The notes below the pieces were generated by a model. The model did no database searches. It saw nothing but the letters and a program-made list of their open reading frames with translations, and was not told where the DNA came from. DNA of 6,795 nucleotides from Kiritimatiellia bacterium (GTDB lineage: Bacteria > Verrucomicrobiota > Kiritimatiellia > RFP12 > UBA3636): assembly GCA_017476965.1 (NCBI GenBank), contig JAFUXX010000341.1, positions 1 to 6,795 of the forward strand. Reading direction: 5' to 3'. Made by a program: the position numbers and the translations under genes. This document shows, piece by piece, positions 1-5,129 of this stretch. The stretch's first letter is position 1. Every line of letters begins with the position of its first letter.

Positions 1-108
1 CGCGCCGCCGCAACCCGCGGCCGCCAGGGCCGCCGCTAGCGCCGCGGCCGCGAAAGCCGTCGTCTTCTTCCGTCGCGATTCGTTCGTCGATTCGTCGGTC
101 GTTGCCAT
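1..108 (-). CDS. Lipoprotein, N-terminal 36 residues only (runs off left edge)
   Basis: Only the first 36 codons are inside the window, read leftward from an ATG whose first base is 108. The fragment has the layout of a bacterial lipoprotein signal peptide: a polar start with a positive patch RRKK (residues 12-15), an Ala/Leu-rich hydrophobic stretch (about 18-31) and a lipobox-like LAAAGC with Cys33 as the probable lipidated residue, followed by a small-residue GGA linker. Ala rather than Leu at -3 is a weaker but accepted lipobox. The start is supported by an AAGGAGA ribosome binding site 9 nt upstream. It would be exported by Sec, processed by signal peptidase II and anchored in a membrane. 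The mature domain lies outside the window, so its function cannot be told. It follows the HAD phosphatase gene by 90 nt on the same strand and may be read from the nusB promoter. Confidence 0.7.
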   Translation of the reverse strand, partial: MATTDESTNESRRKKTTAFAAAALAAALAAAGCGGA

Positions 109-117
109 GGAACGGTG

Positions 118-124
118 TCTCCTT
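118..124 (-). promoter_or_regulatory. Ribosome binding site of the lipoprotein gene
   Basis: The minus strand reads AAGGAGA here, 9 nt before the ATG at 108. It is one of the strongest Shine-Dalgarno sequences in the window and fixes the lipoprotein start. Confidence 0.7.
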
Positions 125-198
125 GGTTGCGGAAAAGGCGTCCGGGGCGGCGACGCGGCGCGCCGGACCGGTCGGGGAAGCGGAAACGGGGAGCGGCG

Positions 199-990
199 TC
201 AGGCGAGCAGACCGGCGCGTATGCCGGAAAGATCGTCGAACGTCCAAGTCGGCTTGTGCGGCGAAACCGCGGCGTCGGCGGCGGACGTCTCGCCGGAAAG
301 GACGAGCGCGGAGGCGATGCCGGCCTCGGCGCCGAGCGCGATGTCCGTGTAGAGCCTGTCGCCGACCATGCAGAGGCGGTCCTTCGGGACTCCGTACTTG
401 GCGACTACGGCGTCCACGATCCCGGCGTGGGGCTTGCCGACCACTTCGTCCGGCTCGCGGCCGGTCGACGCCTTCACGTACGCGATCACGGCGCCGATGT
501 CGGGCACGAAACCGCCGTCCACCGGGCAGTTGAAGTCCGGATGCGTCGCGATGTACGGCCGCCCCTCGCGCACGAGGTCGCACAGGCGCGTCATCTTCGC
601 GTAGTCGAACGCCTGGTCGAACCCGAGCACCACGGCGTCCGGCTCGCGCTCGACGAGGCGGAAGCCCGCGTCGCGGAATTCGCGCTCCAGCGTCGGCATT
701 CCGAAAACGGCGAGGGCGGCGCCGGGCATCGTCGCGCGCAGCTTGAGCGTCGTCGCCTCCCCGGAGGTGAACACCTCGTCGGGAGCGGCCTCGATGCCGA
801 GGCGGCCGAGTTTGGCGACGTAGGCCGTGCGGTCCTTCGAAGAATTGTTGGTGAGGAAGAGGTATCTCCGCCCCGTGGCGCGCACCGTTTCGAGGAACGG
901 CTTGGTGCAGTCGAAGAGCCTGTCGCCGAGGTAGATCGTTCCGTCCATGTCGAGGAGGAACATGTCGATGTCGCGAACCGTCTTTGCCAT
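199..990 (-). CDS. HAD-superfamily subfamily IIA phosphatase (NagD-like)
   Basis: A complete 263-residue protein, the usual length for HAD-IIA sugar-phosphatase/4-nitrophenylphosphatase relatives. It should hydrolyse small phosphate esters in the cytoplasm with Mg2+; the substrate cannot be read from sequence. All four HAD motifs are visible: motif I DMDGT with nucleophile Asp14 and acid/base Asp16; motif II LTNNSS with Thr47; Lys186 in GKPH; and motif IV GDRLYTDI with Asp211 and Asp216. The large C2 cap typical of NagD-type enzymes is indicated by ATHPD at 148-152, followed by CPVDGGFVPDIGA. The ATG at 990 is preferred because MAKTV leads directly into motif I and AAGGTGAGGG (999-1008) lies 8 nt upstream, although the frame stays open beyond it. 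The nusB stop is only 11 nt upstream, so the two genes are almost certainly co-transcribed and probably translationally coupled. Confidence 0.93.
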   Translation of the reverse strand: MAKTVRDIDMFLLDMDGTIYLGDRLFDCTKPFLETVRATGRRYLFLTNNSSKDRTAYVAKLGRLGIEAAPDEVFTSGEATTLKLRATMPGAALAVFGMPTLEREFRDAGFRLVEREPDAVVLGFDQAFDYAKMTRLCDLVREGRPYIATHPDFNCPVDGGFVPDIGAVIAYVKASTGREPDEVVGKPHAGIVDAVVAKYGVPKDRLCMVGDRLYTDIALGAEAGIASALVLSGETSAADAAVSPHKPTWTFDDLSGIRAGLLA

Positions 991-998
991 GGCCGGCG

Positions 999-1008
999 CC
1001 CTCACCTT
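999..1008 (-). promoter_or_regulatory. Ribosome binding site of the HAD phosphatase, overlapping the nusB stop
   Basis: The minus strand reads AAGGTGAGGG, which contains the TGA stop of nusB (1002-1004). The HAD ATG follows after 8 nt. Ribosomes ending nusB sit on this site, which favours coupled translation. It also decides the ATG at 990 over upstream in-frame possibilities inside nusB. Confidence 0.6.
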
Positions 1009-1535
1009 GCGTCCTGCGACGGGGACCAGACCTGCGACTCCTCGCGCTCGCGGGCCTTCGCCGCGCGGCGGCGGCGCGCCATGGCGTCGAGGATCCCGTT
1101 CACGAACCGGCCGGACTCGTTGCTGCCGAAGTACTTCGCGAGATCCACCGCCTCGTTGATGATCACGGGGTCCGGCGCGCGGTCTTCGCCTTCGAGGAAG
1201 AGCAGCTCCGCCGCCGCCACGCGCAGGACTGCGCGCTCCTCGGAGCCGAGGCGGTCGAGCGTCCAGTTCTTGAGGCGGCGGGAAATGGCGTCGTCGATCT
1301 CCGCGGCGTGTGCCGTGCGGGCGCGGACTATAGTTTCCGCGAAAGCGCGGGCCTTGGAATCCGGCGGATCGCCCGGCTCCGCCCCGGCTGGCCGGATGCG
1401 AAGCTCCCCGTCCCAGAACGTCTGGAAAAACTCGTCGACCGTGCGCGCGGCGCCGGGATTGGCGTCCTGCGCGAAAGTCATCTGCACCGCCCATTCCCTG
1501 GCAAGCCGGCGGTTGTGCGTGATTGCTCCTTGCAT
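1002..1535 (-). CDS. nusB: Transcription antitermination factor NusB
   Basis: A complete 177-residue protein, somewhat longer than the usual 130-160. NusB binds boxA RNA together with NusE (ribosomal protein S10) and supports antitermination on rRNA operons. The N-terminal Arg-rich RNA-binding start is seen as NRRLAREWAVQMTF (8-21). The core has SEERAVLRVAAAELLF (98-113), and the family signature INEAVDLAKYF followed by SGRFVNGILD occupies 126-150. Two stretches account for the extra length: a Pro/Gly-rich insertion around 43-62 between the first helices, and a charged C-terminal tail (about 153-177) ending in SPSQDAR. The start at 1535 is the only usual start codon near the conserved N-terminus. 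No Shine-Dalgarno precedes it; AAGGAG instead lies inside codons 2-3. With the promoter immediately upstream this fits a leaderless message. It is first in a minus-strand unit with the HAD phosphatase and possibly the lipoprotein. Confidence 0.95.
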   Translation of the reverse strand: MQGAITHNRRLAREWAVQMTFAQDANPGAARTVDEFFQTFWDGELRIRPAGAEPGDPPDSKARAFAETIVRARTAHAAEIDDAISRRLKNWTLDRLGSEERAVLRVAAAELLFLEGEDRAPDPVIINEAVDLAKYFGSNESGRFVNGILDAMARRRRAAKAREREESQVWSPSQDAR

Positions 1536-1542
1536 GGCCCGG

Positions 1543-1572
1543 ATGATAGGCGACCCACCCCCGCGCGGTCAA
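1543..1572 (-). promoter_or_regulatory. Sigma70-like promoter of nusB
   Basis: On the minus strand TTGACC (1567-1572) and TATCAT (1543-1548) are separated by 18 nt. They match the -35 consensus in five of six bases and the -10 consensus in four of six (TATAAT versus TATCAT differ at positions 4 and 5). The -10 ends 7 nt before the nusB ATG, so transcription should start at or within a base or two of the A of the ATG, predicting a leaderless nusB mRNA. Confidence 0.6.
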
Positions 1573-1656
1573 GCCGCCCCGCCCGCGGCATTTCCCTCGC
1601 GCCGCCGGCACGCCAAAGCCGCTCCGCCCCTGTCATCCCGCTCGCGCCGCCGGCAC
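1571..1656. repeat. Degenerate 45-bp tandem duplication
   Basis: The 41-nt stretch 1571-1611 recurs at 1616-1656 with an exact 45-nt offset and about eight mismatches. The last 16 nt, CTCGCGCCGCCGGCAC, are identical (1596-1611 and 1641-1656). It begins at the -35 box of the nusB promoter and fills the gap between that promoter and the 47-nt palindrome. No reading frame or function is evident. Confidence 0.6.
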
Positions 1657-1680
1657 TCTCGAACCGAACCTCCTGCCAGC

Positions 1681-1727
1681 AAAAATCGTGAAATTTCGGA
1701 ATCCGATTCCGGATTTTCACGATTTTT
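1681..1727. repeat. 47-nt AT-rich palindrome upstream of the ATPase promoter
   Basis: Two 23-nt arms (1681-1703 and 1705-1727) flank a single C at 1704. They pair at 21 of 23 positions; as RNA one of the two exceptions is a G·U pair. The element starts with AAAAATCGTGAAA and ends with TTTCACGATTTTT, so it looks the same from either strand and carries A5 and T5 at its edges. It ends 2 nt before the -35 box of the ATPase promoter. It could be an operator for the downstream gene, or a bidirectional terminator insulating the divergent nusB and ATPase units, or an end of the ATPase cassette. The sequence alone does not choose. The left arm contains a GAAATTTC core that recurs in the tandem repeats at 4056-4135. 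Confidence 0.85.
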
Positions 1728-1729
1728 CA

Positions 1730-1758
1730 TTGACTCAGGCTGCCCGTTTCCGTATTAT
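1730..1758 (+). promoter_or_regulatory. Sigma70-like promoter of the intact DUF4143 ATPase
   Basis: TTGACT (1730-1735) and TATTAT (1753-1758) are separated by the optimal 17 nt, each matching consensus in five of six bases. Transcription should start near 1765, giving a leader of about 18 nt with its ribosome binding site. The -35 box directly abuts the 47-nt palindrome. Confidence 0.75.
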
Positions 1759-1769
1759 GCGCGGCGGTT

Positions 1770-1775
1770 GGAGGA
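1770..1775 (+). promoter_or_regulatory. Ribosome binding site of the ATPase
   Basis: GGAGGA lies 7 nt before the ATG at 1783. The reading frame is open far upstream, so this site together with the promoter at 1730-1758 is what fixes the true start. Confidence 0.8.
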
Positions 1776-1782
1776 ATCAGGA

Positions 1783-2934
1783 ATGATCAAGCGCGACATC
1801 GAAAACACGATCCTGGAAATGGCGGGATACTATCCGGTAGTCACGATAACGGGGCCTCGACAGTCGGGAAAAACGACGCTGGCGAAGGCGCTGTTCCCGG
1901 AGCACTCGTATTTCAGCCTTGAAACCGGTCATGTGCGGGACGCCGCGCTTGCCGACCCGATGGCGTTTCTGGCGCAAGGGAGCCGCGGAATGATTTTGGA
2001 CGAAATCCAGAAGGCTCCCGCCCTTCTGGAATACGTCCAATCCGCGGTGGACGAAAATCCGGCGTGCGGCCGGTTCGTGCTGACCGGTTCCCACCAACCC
2101 GAACTTGCACGGGCAATCAGCGAATCCCTTGCGGGAAGAACGGGCGTTGCCGAACTGCTTCCTCTTTCCGTCGCCGAAATTTCGTCGAGCGGCATTGATG
2201 CCGGAAAACGCGACGGCTTGCTGTTCCGCGGGGGCATGCCGCGCATCCATTCGTCGCGCATCCCCCCCGTCCGGTTTTACGCCGACTATTTCAGGACCTA
2301 CGTCGAACGCGACGTCAGGAAACTCGTGAACGTGTCCGATTTGGACAGGTTCGAACGTTTCGTGAAACTTCTCGCCGGCAGAATCGGCGGAATAGTCAAC
2401 AAGCAATCGCTTGCGTCCGACGTGGGCGTGAGCGACAAAACCGTCGGCAACTGGATCGGAGTCCTCCGGGCGTCGTACCTCGTCTTCGAACTCCAGCCGT
2501 ACGGGCGGGACTTCGGGAAACGCCAGGTCAAGTCGCCGAAGATGTATTTTACCGAAACCGGATTGGCCGCATACCTGCTCGGAATCCGGTCGGAGCGGGA
2601 CATCGCCTCCCACCCCCTCGTCGGGAATCTTTTCGAGAACTTCGTAGTGTCGGAAGCGGTCAAAAGCCGTCTCAACCGGGGACTTGAGCCTGACATTTCG
2701 TTTTACCGCAATTCCTCCGGAACCGTCGAGATCGACCTGATATTCGAGGACCGCGGACGGGTCTTTCCCGTGGAAATCAAATCCTCGTCCACGTTCGACA
2801 CGTCCATGACCCGCCGTTTCCGCCCATTTTCCGACCTCTGCCCCGAAGCCGAAAAGGGCTTGGTCGTGTATTCGGGCGAGACCATTCCCGGGATAGCCGC
2901 GAATTTCGCGGACGTCGCGGAATGGTGCGTCTGA
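1783..2934 (+). CDS. Intact AAA_14/DUF4143 family ATPase
   Basis: A complete 383-residue protein, typical length for this family of uncharacterised ATPases that are common as accessory genes. The N-terminal ATPase domain has Walker A GPRQSGKTT (24-32, Lys30), Walker B MILDEI (70-75, Asp73-Glu74) and a sensor-1-like LTGSHQ (100-105). ERDVRKL (175-181) is the usual entry to the middle part. A winged-helix-like segment follows at about 206-235 (NKQSLASDVGVSDKTVGNW). The DUF4143 domain follows with YFTETGLAAYLLG (255-267), GNLFENFVVSE (281-291), and a PD-(D/E)XK-like arrangement: Glu285, the EIDLI pair Glu316/Asp318, and EIK with Glu331/Lys333. Nuclease-like residues are therefore present, though activity is unproven. 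The gene is monocistronic with its own promoter and palindrome. Its stop falls within about 5 nt of the truncated end of a gene remnant on the opposite strand. The biological role is not known to me; phage defence or a DNA/partner-binding toxin-like role is speculation. Confidence 0.92.
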   Translation: MIKRDIENTILEMAGYYPVVTITGPRQSGKTTLAKALFPEHSYFSLETGHVRDAALADPMAFLAQGSRGMILDEIQKAPALLEYVQSAVDENPACGRFVLTGSHQPELARAISESLAGRTGVAELLPLSVAEISSSGIDAGKRDGLLFRGGMPRIHSSRIPPVRFYADYFRTYVERDVRKLVNVSDLDRFERFVKLLAGRIGGIVNKQSLASDVGVSDKTVGNWIGVLRASYLVFELQPYGRDFGKRQVKSPKMYFTETGLAAYLLGIRSERDIASHPLVGNLFENFVVSEAVKSRLNRGLEPDISFYRNSSGTVEIDLIFEDRGRVFPVEIKSSSTFDTSMTRRFRPFSDLCPEAEKGLVVYSGETIPGIAANFADVAEWCV

Positions 2935-2939
2935 TCCCT

Positions 2940-3238
2940 TTCAGTCGCTTCACCCCACGGCCCTGTCGGCTCCGGCGCGCCTTCGACCGTGTAGGCCCGG
3001 TTCGGGCTTTCGCCCTTCAGGATCGAAACCACGGGCTTGCCATCGACCATTTCGATTCCGGCCACGAGATTGTCGTCCGGATCCGCCGGGTCGAGATCGG
3101 CCACGTATCACTCCCACACCGGCCGCCCGTTCGCCGCCGTCGTCCCAGCGAATTGGGTGCGACACCCCCGCCCGGCGATTTCCTGCGTGCCGACGCGCAC
3201 GACTTGGCGCTCCCCGGAGATGTGGTTTCTGGTGACGG
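2940..3238 (-). pseudogene. Remnant of a secreted-protein C-terminal tail, with in-frame stop
   Basis: Read on the minus strand, one frame from about 3238 to 2940 gives a coherent peptide of about 99 codons interrupted once by TGA at 3108-3110. Key stretches are VTRNHISGERQVVRVGTQEI, AGTTAANGRPVWE, the stop, then YVADLDPADPDDNLVAGIEM, VDGKPVVSI, YTVEGAPEP and GPWGEATE. The order resembles the short beta-rich tails at the C-terminus of large surface or repeat proteins in Verrucomicrobiota/Kiritimatiellota-like bacteria. That match is from memory, not a search. In such tails I expect roughly ten to fifteen further residues after the GPWG element; here the resemblance ends at 2940, a few bases from the ATPase stop. 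A single base change would explain the TGA. It lies directly downstream of, but one frame off from, the kinase remnant, so both may come from one gene. Not functional as it stands. Confidence 0.55.
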
Positions 3239-3601
3239 CTACGGCTCGTTCGGAGATCGTGCCGGCTCTTGACGGATGGATGCGGCCTCCGCTTCTTCGC
3301 GGGCTTTCTTTTCTTCTGCGGCCTTGCGCTCGGCGGCTATGCTGGCGGCCTCCTCCTCGTTGATCTTGAGCAGCGGATGCAAGGTCTTCAGCGCCACCTC
3401 GATGCCGCTTACCGTGTCGCGCGCGAGATACACGACGCCGAAGCCGCCGCCGCCGAGCTTGCGGACGATGTCGTACTGGTCGATCCGGCCAAGCGCGGGC
3501 TCGTCCGAATCCGCACGGCCGCGCATCGTGCGCATGGACGGAAAGGAGACGGGTTCGTCGTCGGAAAGGATTGGCGTGCTGTTCATGGCAGTATCATGCA
3601 T
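3239..3601 (-). pseudogene. Ser/Thr protein kinase remnant: N-lobe only
   Basis: From the ATG at 3601 the frame gives 120 residues (another in-frame ATG lies at 3586; neither has a clear ribosome binding site). Residues 40-80 are the start of a bacterial Hanks-type kinase: DQYDIVRKL, the glycine loop GGGGFGVVY (50-58) and VALKTL with the ATP-anchoring Lys72. The kinase homology then stops after HPLLKINEEE and is replaced by an Ala/Glu/Lys-rich coiled-coil-like run (about 84-109), ending at TAG (3239-3241). The C-helix Glu, HRD and DFG motifs are all missing, so it cannot be an active kinase. The abrupt change suggests an internal deletion joining the N-lobe to a linker that normally lies after the kinase domain. 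The plus-one frame continues as the secreted-protein tail, pointing to an additional frameshift. A small expressed coiled-coil protein is possible but unlikely. Confidence 0.7.
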
Positions 3602-3658
3602 GGTTTGCGGCAATTATGGCATAAAGCGCGGATTCGGGGGTGGCGGAGCCGTGGATGT

Positions 3659-4072
3659 TCAGAGCGACGACAGGAAGGCTTCCGGATCGCGGTCGAAGCT
3701 TTCGTAGTCTTCCGGCGCGACGATGACCGGAACCGCGCGCGGAAAGCGGGAAACGAAGGCTGAAAGACCGCCGGCGCGGCGCTTGCGCCCCGACTTCACT
3801 TCGATGGCGTAAAGGCGGTCGGACTCGAACACGAAGTCCACTTCGTCCGTGCCGTCGCGCCAGTAGAACAGGTCGCCGTCCGCGCGCGCCAGGGCGGCGC
3901 CGACTGCGGTCTCGAAGAGCCGCCCGCGTTCGTCGGGGTCGCTCCAACGGGCCATCGCTCCGCCTCTTGTGCATAGCGCCGGGCACAACGGCAGTATTTT
4001 CGGGCTCGACGATTTCCTGATCGTCTCCTTTGCCGCGTATTTCTCGAGTCCGCGGTATGAAATTTTGATAGG
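3659..4072 (-). pseudogene. DUF4143 ATPase remnant: C-terminal third, no P-loop
   Basis: The minus frame from 4072 to the TGA at 3659 gives 137 codons with clear DUF4143 order: RGLEKYAAKETIRK, SSSPKILPLCPAL, DERGRLFETAVGAAL, FYWRDGTDEVDFVFE and YAIEVKSG. The PD-(D/E)XK-like residues are present: Glu in LFETAV, Asp-Glu-Val-Asp, and Glu-x-Lys in IEVKSG. The whole ATPase domain, which should supply about 250 residues upstream, is absent, and a TGA at 4073-4075 closes the frame inside the tandem repeats. There is no normal start at the beginning; a TTG at 3988 or an ATG at 3955 would yield only about 100 residues. It belongs to a different subgroup from the intact ATPase at 1783-2934 (YWR...EVDFV rather than YRN...EIDLI), so it is not a simple duplicate. 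The fragment begins exactly where the repeat array ends, suggesting loss by recombination between the upstream repeats and the coding region. Confidence 0.85.
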
Positions 4073-4135
4073 TCAACCTATGAAATTTGATAGGTCGATC
4101 TATGAAATTTGATAGGTCGGGCTAGCAAATTTCGG
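4056..4135. repeat. Three and a half tandem 22-23 bp repeats (iteron-like)
   Basis: TATGAAATTTGATAGGTC occurs at 4079-4096 and 4101-4118. A copy with one extra T starts at 4056, and a decayed half copy, TAGCAAATTTCGG, lies at 4123-4135. Spacing is 22-23 bp, about two helical turns, so bound proteins would sit on one face of the DNA. Each unit contains a near-palindrome, TATGAAATTTGATA, symmetrical at 12 of 14 positions. The array is strongly AT-rich in a GC-rich region and lies just upstream (minus-strand sense) of the truncated DUF4143 gene, so it was probably that gene's operator/promoter region. The innermost copy is read through by the remnant's frame. Confidence 0.9.
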
Positions 4136-4157
4136 CGGCGTTTCGGGTGGTAGGTGG

Positions 4158-4589
4158 TCAGCGGCGGCGGATGGAGCGCCACTCGTGCATTGAACAGCCG
4201 AAGCGGCGGCGGAAGGCGTTCATGAGGCCGCCGCTAGTGCCGAAGCATACCCGCGCGGCGATTTCGCCGAGGGGCGTTTCGATGTCTTCCAGGAGGCGCA
4301 CTGCGGCCTGGAGCCGCGCTTCGCGGAGTTCCGCCTTGACTGTGGTGCCGAGAACGGTCCGGAATCCGGATTCGAGATACCGCAGCGTCCCTCCGACGTG
4401 GCGGGCCACGTCGGGCGGCGCGATGCCTTCGGTCGCATGGAGGCGGATGAAGTTCCGCGCGCGGTTGACGCGTTCGCCTGAGCGGCTTGCGTCGCATGTG
4501 GAGCGCCGTTCGGCAAAGCCGGCGACTCCGGCAAAAAATTCCGGAACGAGCGGCGCGCCCGTTTCGAGGTGCGAAAAGATCGCCCGCAT
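4158..4589 (-). pseudogene. AraC-family regulator remnant: DNA-binding C-terminus
   Basis: From the ATG at 4589 to the TGA at 4158 there are 143 residues. Residues about 40-143 form an AraC/XylS-type double helix-turn-helix: VNRARNFIRLHATEGIAPPD leads into helix-turn-helix one (about 57-83, DVARHVGGTLRYLESGFR), and helix-turn-helix two is EIAARVCFGTSGGLMNAFRR (109-128), closing with FGCSMHEWRS. The preceding IFSHLETGAPLVPEFF segment looks like the end of a sugar-sensing domain of the XylR/LacI-like type fused to AraC in related bacteria. The sensing domain itself is missing; upstream of 4589 the opposite strand carries a GH127 fragment. No promoter or Shine-Dalgarno is apparent. A truncated DNA-binding protein could still be made, but a broken gene is the simpler reading. 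Such regulators usually control nearby glycosidase genes, which fits the GH127 neighbour. Confidence 0.75.
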
Positions 4590-5043
4590 GGCTTCCTGCG
4601 CACCGCTCGCTCTCTCGATCGACACCGACCATCCGCTCTCCGGTCGCGTGCGCATCGCCGTCTCGCCAGCCGCGCCGGAAACATTCGCGCTCCGCCGCGA
4701 ATGGCGGCCCGGCGACACCGTGACGCTCGACTTCGACATGCGCTGCCGCCGCATCGAAGGACCGCGCGGCGTGAATCGCGCCGGCGACGGCCGCACGGCA
4801 GTCGCCGGCGGCCCGGTCGTCCTCACCCGCGAAGAGCGGCACGACCCCAATTTCGACGAGCCGGTCGACATCCAAGCCGCTTCCGACGGCACGATTCCCG
4901 CCCGCCGCATTCCGCCGCCACCCGGCTCGCACATCGCATTCGCCATCCCCGTCCGCACCGGCGGCACGATCCCCATGACCGACTACGCCTCTGCAGATTG
5001 CTGGGCCGGCTCCCGCATCCGCACGTGGCAAAAGAGCAAGTAG
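4588..5043 (+). pseudogene. GH127 (formerly DUF1680) glycosidase remnant: C-terminal domain
   Basis: The plus frame from 4588 to TAG at 5041-5043 gives 151 residues that read as the beta-sandwich end of a glycoside hydrolase family 127 protein, the family of beta-L-arabinofuranosidases acting on plant glycans. Markers in order are LSIDTDHPLSGRVRIAVSP, EWRPGDTVTLDFDM, GGPVVLTREERHDPNFDEPV and the terminal MTDYASADCW followed by GSRIRTW. The full enzyme is usually above 550 residues; the catalytic alpha/alpha barrel is entirely absent. A further gap is visible: FALRREWRPGD lacks the IP-x-W and NG-containing segment of roughly 30 residues normally between FAL and the W-x-x-GD motif, so there is an internal deletion as well. 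No signal peptide, promoter or ribosome binding site. The first ATG overlaps the ATG of the AraC remnant on the other strand within one CATG. Confidence 0.8.
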
Positions 5044-5085
5044 CGGTGCGCGAAATCCTCATCCCGGAAAAACCGGGACACTGAC

Positions 5086-5128
5086 GTGTATCAACTTTTT
5101 CTTGAAAATTGCAGAAAAGTTGATACAC
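5086..5128. repeat. Perfect 14-bp inverted repeat, probable operator of the fic gene
   Basis: GTGTATCAACTTTT (5086-5099) is exactly complementary to AAAAGTTGATACAC (5115-5128), with a 15-nt spacer. The right arm contains the probable -10 and the spacer contains the -35, so a dimer bound here would block the promoter. The product has an N-terminal helix-turn-helix, making autoregulation the natural guess. Confidence 0.85.
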
Positions 5129-5129
5129 T
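5102..5129 (+). promoter_or_regulatory. Extended -10 promoter of the fic gene, buried in the inverted repeat
   Basis: TTGAAA (5102-5107, five of six to consensus) and TACACT (5124-5129, four of six) are separated by 16 nt, with a TG extension at 5121-5122. The -10 ends 8 nt before the ATG at 5138, so transcription should begin at about that ATG. No Shine-Dalgarno is present, consistent with a leaderless message. Confidence 0.5.

Noticed and set aside
140..168. GTCCGG/CCGGAC hairpin between the HAD stop and the lipoprotein gene as a terminator.
   Set aside because: Only six pairs with a 17-nt loop and no T-run on the minus strand; not supportable.
991..1611. The HAD phosphatase frame is open upstream through nusB, suggesting a 470-residue fusion.
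   Set aside because: The extension is a shadow of nusB in another frame; HAD motif I lies 14 residues from the ATG at 990, which has its own ribosome binding site.
115..1782. The ATPase frame stays open for more than 1.6 kb upstream of its ATG, which would give a 939-residue protein.
   Set aside because: That stretch is antisense to nusB and the HAD phosphatase, its composition is Arg/Ala-rich shadow coding, and the promoter and GGAGGA site place the start at 1783.
3659..4072. The DUF4143 remnant as a duplicate of the intact ATPase, made by tandem duplication.
   Set aside because: The shared motifs are family-level only; the two differ in subgroup-specific sequence around the EVDFV/EIDLI and preceding regions.
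4056..4135. The tandem repeats as a CRISPR array.
   Set aside because: The units are contiguous 22-23 bp copies with no unique spacers, and there are no cas genes.
4590..4976. The AraC frame is open upstream to 4976, suggesting a 272-residue intact regulator.
   Set aside because: That part is antisense to recognisable GH127 sequence and reads as Arg/Ser/Pro-rich shadow, with no sensing domain.
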